From NCBI GenBank assembly GCA_963770645.1, contig CAVYQL010000003.1, positions 744,001-808,000 of the forward strand: DNA of 64,000 nucleotides, in the 5' to 3' direction. Positions 53,314 through 60,854 of this stretch are shown here, piece by piece; the first letter of the stretch is position 1, and each line of letters begins with the position of its first letter. Position numbers and translations under genes: made by a program. The notes beneath the pieces were generated by a model. That model was given only the letters and a program-made list of their open reading frames with translations. It was not told where the DNA came from and did not search any database. Source of the stretch: Bog-473 sp963770645. Lineage in GTDB: Bacteria; Actinomycetota; Acidimicrobiia; Acidimicrobiales; RAAP-2.

Positions 53314-54045
53314 ATGAGCAACTTCCTCGACGAGGTCAGGCAGACGGTGGTGCCAGGCGCCGACCGATTCGGCCCGCTACCGCCGCTCTTCGTCGCGTTG
53401 ACACTGGTCACCGGCCTCGTCGACGCGTTTAGCTATTTGGCTCTCGGCCACGTCTTCGTCGCGAACATGACTGGCAACGTCGTGTTCTTGGGGTTTGCCG
53501 TCGCGGGCGCGCACGGCTTCTCGATCGCGGCGTCTCTAGTCGCTTTGGCGTCATTCGGGGTGGGATCGATCTTCGGTGGGAGACTGATCACCAGGTATGG
53601 CGATCACCGCGGACATCATCTTGCTGCCGCGACAGCAATCCAGTCAGTCCTCTTGGCGACCGCCGTCGTGCTGGCGCTCGTCAGCTCGGCTCCTCCTCGA
53701 AGCGGCTACAAATATGCGCTTATCGTCGTCCTCAGCTTGGCGACGGGCGGCCAGAACGCCACCGCTCGCAAACTGGCCCTGCCGGACTTGACGACAACTG
53801 TGCTCACCATGACAGTCACCGGTTTGGGAGCCGACAGCGCTCTCGGTGGTGGCCAAGGTTCCAAATCTGGTCGACGTCTCATCGCGATTGCGGCGATGTT
53901 CGTCGGCGCGCTGATCGGTGCGTTGCTTGTGCTGCACGTACGGATCGTGCTCCCACTTGCCATTGCGCTGGTCATCACTGCGTTCGTCGCTTTGGGAAGC
54001 TACGTGGCAGGACGATCGGATCCGGAGTGGACTCGAGCTGGATAG
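53314..54045 (+). CDS. DUF1275 (YoaK) family membrane protein
   Basis: This 243-residue integral membrane protein has about six hydrophobic segments. The family hallmarks are near the start: LTLVTGLVDAFSYLALGHVFVANMTGN. A further conserved motif, SLATGGQNATARKLALPDLT, followed by TTVLTMTVTGLGAD, lies near residues 145-175. AAGGAG is seven bases upstream of the ATG. The function of DUF1275 is unknown; homologues are widespread single-gene units. It is the last protein before the second 29-bp repeat, on the opposite strand to the sugar-phosphate genes. Confidence 0.88.
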   Translation: MSNFLDEVRQTVVPGADRFGPLPPLFVALTLVTGLVDAFSYLALGHVFVANMTGNVVFLGFAVAGAHGFSIAASLVALASFGVGSIFGGRLITRYGDHRGHHLAAATAIQSVLLATAVVLALVSSAPPRSGYKYALIVVLSLATGGQNATARKLALPDLTTTVLTMTVTGLGADSALGGGQGSKSGRRLIAIAAMFVGALIGALLVLHVRIVLPLAIALVITAFVALGSYVAGRSDPEWTRAG

Positions 54046-54108
54046 GGACTTCGATCGTCAGAAGGTGGATCGAGTGCCCGTCAGGGGGGCCGATTGCAAA
54101 ACCACCCC

Positions 54109-54137
54109 CTGACCTGCCCCGATGGAGCGAAGGGCGG
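54109..54137. repeat. 29-bp direct repeat, copy 2
   Basis: CTGACCTGCCCCGATGGAGC followed by GAAGGGCGG; 26 of 29 bases are shared with 47477-47505. The tRNA T-arm found beside copy 1 is absent here. The two copies bracket about 6.6 kb. Confidence 0.5.
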
Positions 54138-54252
54138 GGCAGCCGGTCATTGCCACCTCCGCCTCGCCGGTGCGCTCAGGTCGTCGATCGGTTTTCCCCG
54201 GGGCGGATAGTGTTCCCGCACAAGGAGCGTTGCAGGAGTCCAGGAGGGGCCG

Positions 54253-55476
54253 ATGCTCTACGGTGCCTATCAAGCCCAAATGGACGCGTTGGCGCCCGTG
54301 AAGGCATTCGCCAACTTCACGACCGACGCGATCAACCTCCTGCCTGACTCATTCCACGCTGACCCGATCGTGCGCTGGCTGGCGGCGAGCAGTCAGATGG
54401 CCGGGAGGATCGGGCTCAGCCATTCGCGACCCTCGTTCGGGTTCACCGAGACACTGGTCGACGGCGTGCCCGTGGAGGTCCGCGAGGAGTCGATCGCGAC
54501 AACGCCTTTCGGCACCTTGCTGCATTTCGCCAAAGAAGGCACCAAAACCGTCCAACCAAAGGTCCTCGTCGTCGCGGCGCTGGCCGGCCACTTCTCGACC
54601 CTCTTGTCGTCAACGGTGCGAGCGCTGTCCGCGCACAACGACGTGTACGTGACGGACTGGCACAACGCGCGGGACGTCCCCCTGACCGAAGGCTCCTTCG
54701 GCTTCGATTCCTACGTCGAGCACGTGCGAGAATTCATCACGACAATTGGCCCGGGCACACACGTGGTTGCCGTGTGCCAGCCCTGTCCGGCGGTGCTGGC
54801 CACGGTGGCGTTGATGGCCGAGGACGGGGATCCGAACTCCCCGCGCAGCGTGACCTTGATGGCGGGACCAATCGACACCCGCATCAGCCCGACCGTGGTG
54901 AATCGACTCGCCGAGGACAGCCCGCTGTCGTGGTTCGAGCAGAACGCCATCACCGTCGTACCCTGGCGCTATGCGGGAGCGGGCCGCCGGGTGTATCCCG
55001 GCTTCCTCCAGTTGGGTTCATTCGTGGCAATGAACTGGCAGAGTCACCTCGATCGCCAGCTCGATCTCTTCCACGACCTGGTCGTTGGGAACACGGCCCA
55101 GGCGGAGGCCACGAAGGCCTTCTACGACGAGTACTCCGCGGTCCTCGACCTCCATGCGGACTTCTACCTCGAGACGGTCGACCGGGTATTCCAGCGACAC
55201 CTTCTCCCCCGCGGCGAGCTGATGGTCGACGAGCGACGAGTACGGCTCGAGGCCATCCGAAACGTTGGCCTCCTGACCGTCGAAGGAGCCCGAGACGACA
55301 TTTGCGGTTTGGGCCAAACCATGGCGGCGCAGGACCTCTGCGCGAACGTGTCACACAGTCGCCGACGGCACCACCTCCAAGCAGGGGTCGGGCACTACGG
55401 CGTGTTCAGTGGCACGGCCTGGGAGCGCCAGATATGCCCTGTCGTGCGCAACTTCATCCTGGCCAACGAGTCCTAG
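54253..55476 (+). CDS. phaZ: Intracellular polyhydroxyalkanoate depolymerase
   Basis: This 407-residue alpha/beta-hydrolase of the cytoplasmic PHB depolymerase family mobilises stored polyester. The N-terminus MLYGAYQAQMDALAPVKAFA is diagnostic. The nucleophile elbow is AVCQPCPAVLA near residue 177, a Cys-containing lipase-like box as known for PhaZ of this type. YVTDWHNARDVP, SVTLMAGPIDTRISPT, the Asp region EGARDDICGLGQT and catalytic His in QAGVGHYGVFSG follow. AGGAGGGG precedes the ATG. It faces the GST gene convergently and lies near phaC and a phasin-like gene, forming a PHA cycle locus. Confidence 0.92.
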   Translation: MLYGAYQAQMDALAPVKAFANFTTDAINLLPDSFHADPIVRWLAASSQMAGRIGLSHSRPSFGFTETLVDGVPVEVREESIATTPFGTLLHFAKEGTKTVQPKVLVVAALAGHFSTLLSSTVRALSAHNDVYVTDWHNARDVPLTEGSFGFDSYVEHVREFITTIGPGTHVVAVCQPCPAVLATVALMAEDGDPNSPRSVTLMAGPIDTRISPTVVNRLAEDSPLSWFEQNAITVVPWRYAGAGRRVYPGFLQLGSFVAMNWQSHLDRQLDLFHDLVVGNTAQAEATKAFYDEYSAVLDLHADFYLETVDRVFQRHLLPRGELMVDERRVRLEAIRNVGLLTVEGARDDICGLGQTMAAQDLCANVSHSRRRHHLQAGVGHYGVFSGTAWERQICPVVRNFILANES

Positions 55477-55527
55477 AGTCCCCATTCCCCGCTCGTGGAC
55501 CCTGGGCGAAGCAAGAGCAGTGGGAGA

Positions 55528-55550
55528 CCGCCGCGCGAAGCTTCGGGCGG
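55528..55550. terminator. Possible hairpin between convergent phaZ and GST genes
   Basis: CCGCCGCGCGAAG/CTTCGGGCGG forms an imperfect inverted repeat around CGAAGCTTCG. Its position between two convergent stops fits a bidirectional terminator, but the stem is interrupted. Confidence 0.35.
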
Positions 55551-55598
55551 CACCGGGCGGCAGCCCCAGAAAGGTCTTCGGGACAACCGACAGTGATC

Positions 55599-56261
55599 TC
55601 AGAACTCGACGTCCACGTCGAGCTCTGCGAGGTCATCGGGCTCCTTCGCCGCCGCGGCCAGCCACTCCACCATGTCTGGGAGATCGAGCACGGCCTCGAC
55701 ATAGGTCGCGCAGTCCTCGGGAAGCTCGACGTCATAGGTCACGAACCGCGTACAGACCGGCGCATACATGGCGTCGGCCATGCTCGGCGCGGTGCCGAAA
55801 AGCAGTGGCCCGCCGCTGGATCGCAGGCAGTCCTGCCAGATCGCGACGATACGGTCGATGTCAGCCTGTGCCCCGCTGAAAACCTTGAATCCCGGGTGAC
55901 GCGCTTTCACGTTCATGGGGAGCGCTCCGCGCAGCTGAGCGAACCCGGCATGCATCTCGCCACACACCGACCGACACCACGCCCGATCCGAAGGATCCGA
56001 GGGAAGGAGAGATGAGTCCGGGTGTGTCTCCCAGAGGTACTCTCCGATGGCCAACGTGTCCCACACCTCCATGCCGTCGATGTCGAGGCTCGGCACAAGG
56101 AAAGACGGCGAGAGGAGCAGGAGCTCTGCCCGGGCTCCCGGGTCGCGGCTGTCCAGTACACGCTCGGAGAAGTCGAGGCCGGCGAAGCGGCACATGAGCC
56201 AGCCGCGCAACGACCATGCCCCGTAGTTGCGGCTGTTGATGGCCAGGGTGGCCTGGCTCAT
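55599..56261 (-). CDS. Glutathione S-transferase-fold protein
   Basis: This 220-residue protein has an N-terminal thioredoxin-like domain (LAINSRNYGAWSLRGWLMCR with Ser at the usual catalytic position, PSFLVPSLDIDGMEVWDTLAI with the cis-Pro and acidic pocket) and a C-terminal helical domain (FGTAPSMADAMYAPVCTRF). Most actinobacteria make mycothiol and not glutathione, so the thiol partner is uncertain. It lies 110 bp downstream of the phasin-like gene on the same strand, with no obvious link to PHA metabolism. Confidence 0.83.
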   Translation of the reverse strand: MSQATLAINSRNYGAWSLRGWLMCRFAGLDFSERVLDSRDPGARAELLLLSPSFLVPSLDIDGMEVWDTLAIGEYLWETHPDSSLLPSDPSDRAWCRSVCGEMHAGFAQLRGALPMNVKARHPGFKVFSGAQADIDRIVAIWQDCLRSSGGPLLFGTAPSMADAMYAPVCTRFVTYDVELPEDCATYVEAVLDLPDMVEWLAAAAKEPDDLAELDVDVEF

Positions 56262-56371
56262 GGCGCTCCCGTGGCTTGGGCGAGGTGCGATGCCACCCCG
56301 ACGGTGCTCGCCACATTACGTCATGTCGCAGGGAGCCAGACCCGAGGGCCCACACAACCCTGCCGTGTCCG

Positions 56372-56668
56372 TCAGTCCTTGGCGACCTTTTTGGCTGATC
56401 CCGTGATCGGGTCCGCCAGGGCCGCCATCTCGGTCAGGAAAGCTTTCTGACTCTCCATGAGCAACTCGGCAAATCGAAAGCTGGCGCTTATGGCGTCTTC
56501 GGGTGTCACCATCGTCGCCGCGAAGGGCACCTCGGGACGAACAGGCATCACGTCCTTGAGGGATGCAACGCCCGCTCCGACCGCCTCCAGGGTCAGCCGC
56601 TGACCGGTTTCGAGGACCTTGAAGAATCCGTCCTGCAGTGTTTCGGTGAACTCCATCGTCGACGTCAT
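56372..56668 (-). CDS. Phasin-like small protein
   Basis: This 98-residue amphipathic helical protein starts at ATG 56668 with AGGAGG six bases upstream. The sequence is rich in Ala, Glu, Phe and Leu, with two likely helices: EFTETLQDGFFKVLETGQRL and ISASFRFAELLMESQKAFLT. It ends in AKKVAKD, a Lys-Ala tail recalling PHA granule proteins. The position between acyl-CoA synthetase/phaC and phaZ supports a granule-associated phasin that coats PHA particles. No formal domain is evident, so the call rests on composition and neighbours. Confidence 0.55.
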   Translation of the reverse strand: MTSTMEFTETLQDGFFKVLETGQRLTLEAVGAGVASLKDVMPVRPEVPFAATMVTPEDAISASFRFAELLMESQKAFLTEMAALADPITGSAKKVAKD

Positions 56669-56778
56669 CGGGACCTCCTGCGCACCGGTAGGCCGGCGCC
56701 TCGTCACGTGAGAAACTTATCGAGTGCGAACTATACTACGCACGCGCGGTTTCGTCAACGCCCAGTCGATCTGCGAAC

Positions 56779-58386
56779 TCAGGCAGACGACACGAAGCGC
56801 GCCCGCAGGATCTTCTTGTCGAATTTCCCGACGCTGGTCTTGGGGATCTCGTCCACCAGCTCGAATCGATCCGGCACTTGCCAACTGGCAAACCCGAGTC
56901 GCTCGAGGTGGCGCCGCATGTCCTCAGAAGCCACCTCGTCGCAGCCGGGCCGGAAAACGACGCACGCCAATGGGCGCTCGAGCCAGCGGGGGTCCGGCAC
57001 CGCGATAACCGCTACCTCTGCCACGGCATCGATCTTCATGATGGCTGCTTCGAGGTCGACCGAGGATATCCATTCGCCGCCTGACTTGATGAGGTCCTTG
57101 GTCCGGTCGGCGATGACGAAGTATCCACTTGGGGACCCGATGGCGACGTCACCAGTACGGAACCAGCCGTCTTCGCTGAAGGCCTCCGCACCGGCCCCGT
57201 GAAGGTAGCCGTCGGTCACCCATGGACCACGCACCCAGAGATCTCCCATGGTGACGCCGTCGGGCACGATCGGGTGCCCTTGGTCGTCGCGGACACTGAT
57301 CCGCACCCCGGGGAGTGGCAATCCGGCCTGCGAGGACGCGTCGGCAGCAACGCGCGCGGGCGACCAGTCCCGCATCCGCTCCTGCGGCCAGGCCACGGAG
57401 GCGAGGGGCGATGTCTCGGTCATCCCCCACGCCTGCACGAGCTCGATCTCGAACTGGTCGCGGTACCGCTCAATGAGGGCAACCGGCGGCTGGCTCCCGC
57501 CGCAGATGATGTGCCGGAGATTGGCGGGGCGCTCGGGACGCGCCGCCAACTCGTCTGCCACGGCGAGCCAGACGGTTGGGACGCCGGCGGTCACGGTCAC
57601 TGCCTCGTCGATCAAGAGGTCAACGAACGACCGTGCCTCGAGTGCTCCCGCGTAGAACACCTGCTTGGCTCCGACCATTGATGCGGCATACGGCATCCCC
57701 CACGCGTTGGCGTGGAACATCGGCACCTGCGGCAGCACGCTGTCGCGCGGTCCGATGGCCATCCCGGCCGCCGAGGTGACGGCCAGTGCGTGGAGGAACG
57801 TCGACCGATGCGTGTAGACAACCCCCTTCGGGCGACCGGTGGTGCCCGAGGTGTGGCAGAGGCCCATAGGTTCGGTCTCAGCGATATCGACGCGCCCGTA
57901 TGTCTCGGGCTGACCCTTCAGCAGGTCCTCGTATGCGATCAGACCCGCGAGATCCGTGTCGGGAACTGCGTCGTCCAACACGACAATCGGTGGCATCTCT
58001 GCCACGAGGTTCTGCACCTGCTCCAGCAGGGGAAGAAAGTCGGCGTCGACCAGCACGGCCTGATCGTCGGCGTCTTCGAGGATGAAGGCCAGCTCCTCGG
58101 GCGAGAGCCGAACGTTCAGCGTGTGCAGGATGCGACCCGTACAAGGGACGGCCAGATACGCCTCGAGGTGCGAGGCCCCGTTCCAGGCCAAGGTCGCCAC
58201 TGGTCTCGACGAGTCCAGCCCGAGGCCGTCGAGCGCGTGCATCAGCTGCTGCGTCCGGAGGCCCACCTCTCGATAGGTCCGACGTTCGATGGTGCCGTCG
58301 GGGCGACGGCTGACGATCTCCGCGTCGGGACAGTTGGTCGGTCCAGGCTCGAAAAGGAGCCAGGCATTGAGCTGATCAAGCATCAT
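56779..58386 (-). CDS. Acyl-CoA synthetase (AMP-forming, long-/medium-chain type)
   Basis: This 535-residue adenylate-forming ligase has P-loop HTSGTTGRPKGVVYTHRS near residue 180, PMFHANAWGMPYAA, AWGMTETSPLAS near 325, DGWFRTGDVAIGSPSGYF near 410, DRTKDLIKSGGEWISSVDLE near 430 and catalytic Lys in KTSVGKFDKKIL. It belongs to the AlkK/medium- to long-chain fatty-acyl-CoA synthetase group, which supplies hydroxyacyl-CoA precursors in some PHA producers. It lies 49 bp after phaC on the same strand and 110 bp before the phasin gene, so PHA monomer supply is a reasonable role. The start is ATGATG at 58386. Confidence 0.87.
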   Translation of the reverse strand: MMLDQLNAWLLFEPGPTNCPDAEIVSRRPDGTIERRTYREVGLRTQQLMHALDGLGLDSSRPVATLAWNGASHLEAYLAVPCTGRILHTLNVRLSPEELAFILEDADDQAVLVDADFLPLLEQVQNLVAEMPPIVVLDDAVPDTDLAGLIAYEDLLKGQPETYGRVDIAETEPMGLCHTSGTTGRPKGVVYTHRSTFLHALAVTSAAGMAIGPRDSVLPQVPMFHANAWGMPYAASMVGAKQVFYAGALEARSFVDLLIDEAVTVTAGVPTVWLAVADELAARPERPANLRHIICGGSQPPVALIERYRDQFEIELVQAWGMTETSPLASVAWPQERMRDWSPARVAADASSQAGLPLPGVRISVRDDQGHPIVPDGVTMGDLWVRGPWVTDGYLHGAGAEAFSEDGWFRTGDVAIGSPSGYFVIADRTKDLIKSGGEWISSVDLEAAIMKIDAVAEVAVIAVPDPRWLERPLACVVFRPGCDEVASEDMRRHLERLGFASWQVPDRFELVDEIPKTSVGKFDKKILRARFVSSA

Positions 58387-58435
58387 TCGGCTCGCGGCCT
58401 TTTCGCGCCGGGCGGTCCCTGTGACGCGACGACCC

Positions 58436-60100
58436 TCACCGGTTTCTCACGTAATCGCCGGGGGCCGGCGTCCCAGGCGGGTGCGCACGACTCCCGAGCG
58501 ACCTGGGAGCACGACGTTCGGGTCCGGCCCTCCGGGCCTGCCAGTCGGCCCAGCTCTGCCACCAAACTCCCGGCTCCTCCTTGGAGTCGGCCATCCACCG
58601 TTCGGCGCTGCGGTCCGTGTCAACGCCGGTCGTCACCGACATCCTCGGCGACCCCGGCGGGTTCACGAGCGACTGGATGTGTCCCGACGAGGTGAGGCAG
58701 AACTCTGTGTTGCCGCCAAAGAGCCGACAGCTGGCGTAGCAAGCCTGCCATGGGACCAGGTGATCGCTGCGGCCTGCCACGATCATCGTGTCACAATCGA
58801 CCTTGGACAGGTCGACAATCGACCCAAGCACCGAGAGATCACCATTGGCCAATCGGTTGTGGAGGTAGATGTCGAGATACTTCGCGTGCAGGGCTGCAGG
58901 CAGAGACGTCGAATCGGCGTTCCAGGCGAGGACGTCGAATGCCGAAGGATCTTCACCCAAGAGGTTGTTGTTGACCCAGTAGTTCCAGATCAGGTCGTTC
59001 GGCCGTAGTGCGGCGAACATGGTCTCGAGCATGAGACCATCGAGCGCGCCGGAGAGCCGCGAGAGAAGGACCGAGTTGCCAACCGCCTTGTCCGTCCCGA
59101 ACATGCCAATCATGGAGGGTACGTCGTAGTCGATCTGCGTCACGGCAAATGTCGCTGCATTCACCCGGCGGTCTCCCTGCGCGGCGTGGTGTCCGAGCAG
59201 ACTGGCCGTGGTGAGACCACCGGCACACACGCCCACCACGTTCACCGAGTCGCCGGCGCAGATCTCTGTGGCCGCGCCTAATGCGTCCTCCAGTGCTCTC
59301 ACGTAGGTGTCGAGGTCCCAGGCGCGCTGCTCGCGACCCGGGTTGCGCCAACTCACGGCGTAGACCTGGAATCCTCGCCCGACCGCGTGCTCCACGAAGC
59401 TCCGCCCTGGCGACAGGTCCATGACGTAGAACTTGTTGATTTGCGGTGGCACCACGACGACAGGGATCTCCCACACCACATCGGTCGTCGGCACGTATTG
59501 GATGAGCTCGCACACCTCGTTCCGGTAGACCACTGCACCCGGCGTTGCCGCGAGGGTACGGCCCAGTTCGAATGCACCCGTCTCCACCGTACGTGGACGG
59601 CCGCGGTTCTCCACGATGTCCCTGCAGATGTTGCGCCACCCCCTCAGCACGCTTCGCCCGGCCGTCTCGAATGCTCTCTCCCACGCGTCCGGATTCAGGG
59701 GAAACAGGTTGGTCGGGGCCAAGGCAGCCGTCAGGTTGTTGACCACGAACCTGGCCCGCTCGTCGGTACGCCAGTCCAGTCCCGCGTCGTCGACGAAAGC
59801 CATGATGGCGTCGGCCCAGGCCAAGTACGAGCGGCACAGGCGCCGATAGAAGGGGTGATCCTCCCAAGCTCTGTTCTTGAATCTCCAGTCCCGCGGCGAG
59901 GGCTCGACCGTGGAGCGATCGACGGCGATCCGGGCCCACTCGGCTCCCAGCCCATAGCACCGCTTCGCGGCGCCACCCGGCCCAACGCGAGCGAATACCG
60001 ATCCAATCGCCTGCGCGAAACCGAAGAGATCCAACGCCCCAAGCAGGTCCCCACCACCCACAGGGAGCTCGGCGTCGAAGCGGGTCGGCGTGTCCGGCAC
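58436..60100 (-). CDS. phaC: Poly(3-hydroxyalkanoate) synthase, class I-like
   Basis: This 554-residue PHA synthase polymerises (R)-3-hydroxyacyl-CoA into polyester. The N-terminal domain has WRFKNRAWEDHPFYRRLCRSYLAW. The alpha/beta-hydrolase core has the synthase box GVCAGGLTTASLLG with the catalytic Cys (~310), the Asp in VAGRSDHLVPWQACY and the His in SSGHIQSLVNPPG. The conserved TDVVWEIPVVVVPPQINKFY and AVSWRNPG are also present. GTG 60100 has GGGGGTG five bases upstream; the frame is open about 60 further codons without homology. It is divergent from the XRE regulator, with a perfect palindrome between. Length and single-subunit layout fit class I. Confidence 0.92.
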   Translation of the reverse strand: MPDTPTRFDAELPVGGGDLLGALDLFGFAQAIGSVFARVGPGGAAKRCYGLGAEWARIAVDRSTVEPSPRDWRFKNRAWEDHPFYRRLCRSYLAWADAIMAFVDDAGLDWRTDERARFVVNNLTAALAPTNLFPLNPDAWERAFETAGRSVLRGWRNICRDIVENRGRPRTVETGAFELGRTLAATPGAVVYRNEVCELIQYVPTTDVVWEIPVVVVPPQINKFYVMDLSPGRSFVEHAVGRGFQVYAVSWRNPGREQRAWDLDTYVRALEDALGAATEICAGDSVNVVGVCAGGLTTASLLGHHAAQGDRRVNAATFAVTQIDYDVPSMIGMFGTDKAVGNSVLLSRLSGALDGLMLETMFAALRPNDLIWNYWVNNNLLGEDPSAFDVLAWNADSTSLPAALHAKYLDIYLHNRLANGDLSVLGSIVDLSKVDCDTMIVAGRSDHLVPWQACYASCRLFGGNTEFCLTSSGHIQSLVNPPGSPRMSVTTGVDTDRSAERWMADSKEEPGVWWQSWADWQARRAGPERRAPRSLGSRAHPPGTPAPGDYVRNR

Positions 60101-60246
60101 TTGGCACCCCCGGGGTACGGAATTTCGGCGCTGGCGTGAAGTTGCCGTAGGATTCGTAGCGCGCGTCCGGGAAGCCGTCAAGCGTTGCACCGCGTGTTCA
60201 CGACAACTTCTTCTGGGGTCTGGTTCACAATGTCCGGTGTCCACGA

Positions 60247-60266
60247 CGACGCCGCCGGCGGCGTCG
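60247..60266. promoter_or_regulatory. 20-bp perfect palindrome in the phaC/XRE intergenic region
   Basis: CGACGCCGCCGGCGGCGTCG reads identically on both strands and lies 33 bp before the regulator ATG and about 150 bp from the phaC start. It is a good operator candidate, though low-complexity GC palindromes can arise by chance. Confidence 0.5.
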
Positions 60267-60298
60267 GGCGCGGGATGTGACACGGGAGGTTCGAGACG

Positions 60299-60670
60299 AT
60301 GGATCGTGCGGCGAGTTCGGCCCAGCGAGCCGCGGAGAACGGATTCGGACAGTACCTACGGACCCAGCGCCAGCTCGCCGAACTGAGCCTGCGCCAGCTC
60401 GCCGGCCTCGCCAAAGTGTCCGATGCGTACCTGAGCCAGATCGAGCGCGGCTTGCACCTCCCCTCCGTCGGTATCATTCGCTCCCTCGCCGAATCGCTCC
60501 AAATCTCGACAGAGGAATTGCTGGCGTACGCCGCTGGCGTCGACGGTGATGAGGAATCGACCTCCCGGACCACCAATGCAATCAGGGACGATCCGAGACT
60601 CGATCAGGCGCAGAAGCGGGCGCTGCTCGCCGTGTATCGCTCCATGATCGGCGACGATGCCGTTCAATAG
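60299..60670 (+). CDS. XRE family regulator (PHA locus)
   Basis: This 123-residue DNA-binding protein has a helix-turn-helix of the Cro/C1 type at ~18-75: FGQYLRTQRQLAELSLRQLA, then LAKVSDAYLSQIERGLHLPS and IIRSLAESLQISTEELLAY. The C-terminal ~45 residues (DPRLDQAQKRALLAVYRSMI) form a short helical tail seen in XRE regulators next to phaC in actinobacteria. GGGAGG precedes the ATG. Divergent transcription from phaC and the palindrome between them suggest that it regulates the synthase and itself. Confidence 0.87.
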   Translation: MDRAASSAQRAAENGFGQYLRTQRQLAELSLRQLAGLAKVSDAYLSQIERGLHLPSVGIIRSLAESLQISTEELLAYAAGVDGDEESTSRTTNAIRDDPRLDQAQKRALLAVYRSMIGDDAVQ

Positions 60671-60854
60671 ATCCCGTTCTACGACCAATACGGCGTAACT
60701 GCGACGTTCGGGGCAGTACCGGGGTGAGCCCGGGCCTGGGACGAAGCCCGCGGTGGGCCGCCGGCCTCCCATTAGTCCGGTGCGTGATGCTCGTCATCGG
60801 CTGTTCTCGTCCGTGAAACGGCGGCGAAACACAAGGGTGCCACCCTGAGTCATC

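Noticed and set aside
54105..54160. Second tRNA-Gly fragment at the right-hand repeat
   Set aside because: Only the acceptor-like GCTCCA and downstream sequence match; no T-arm or anticodon arm can be formed.
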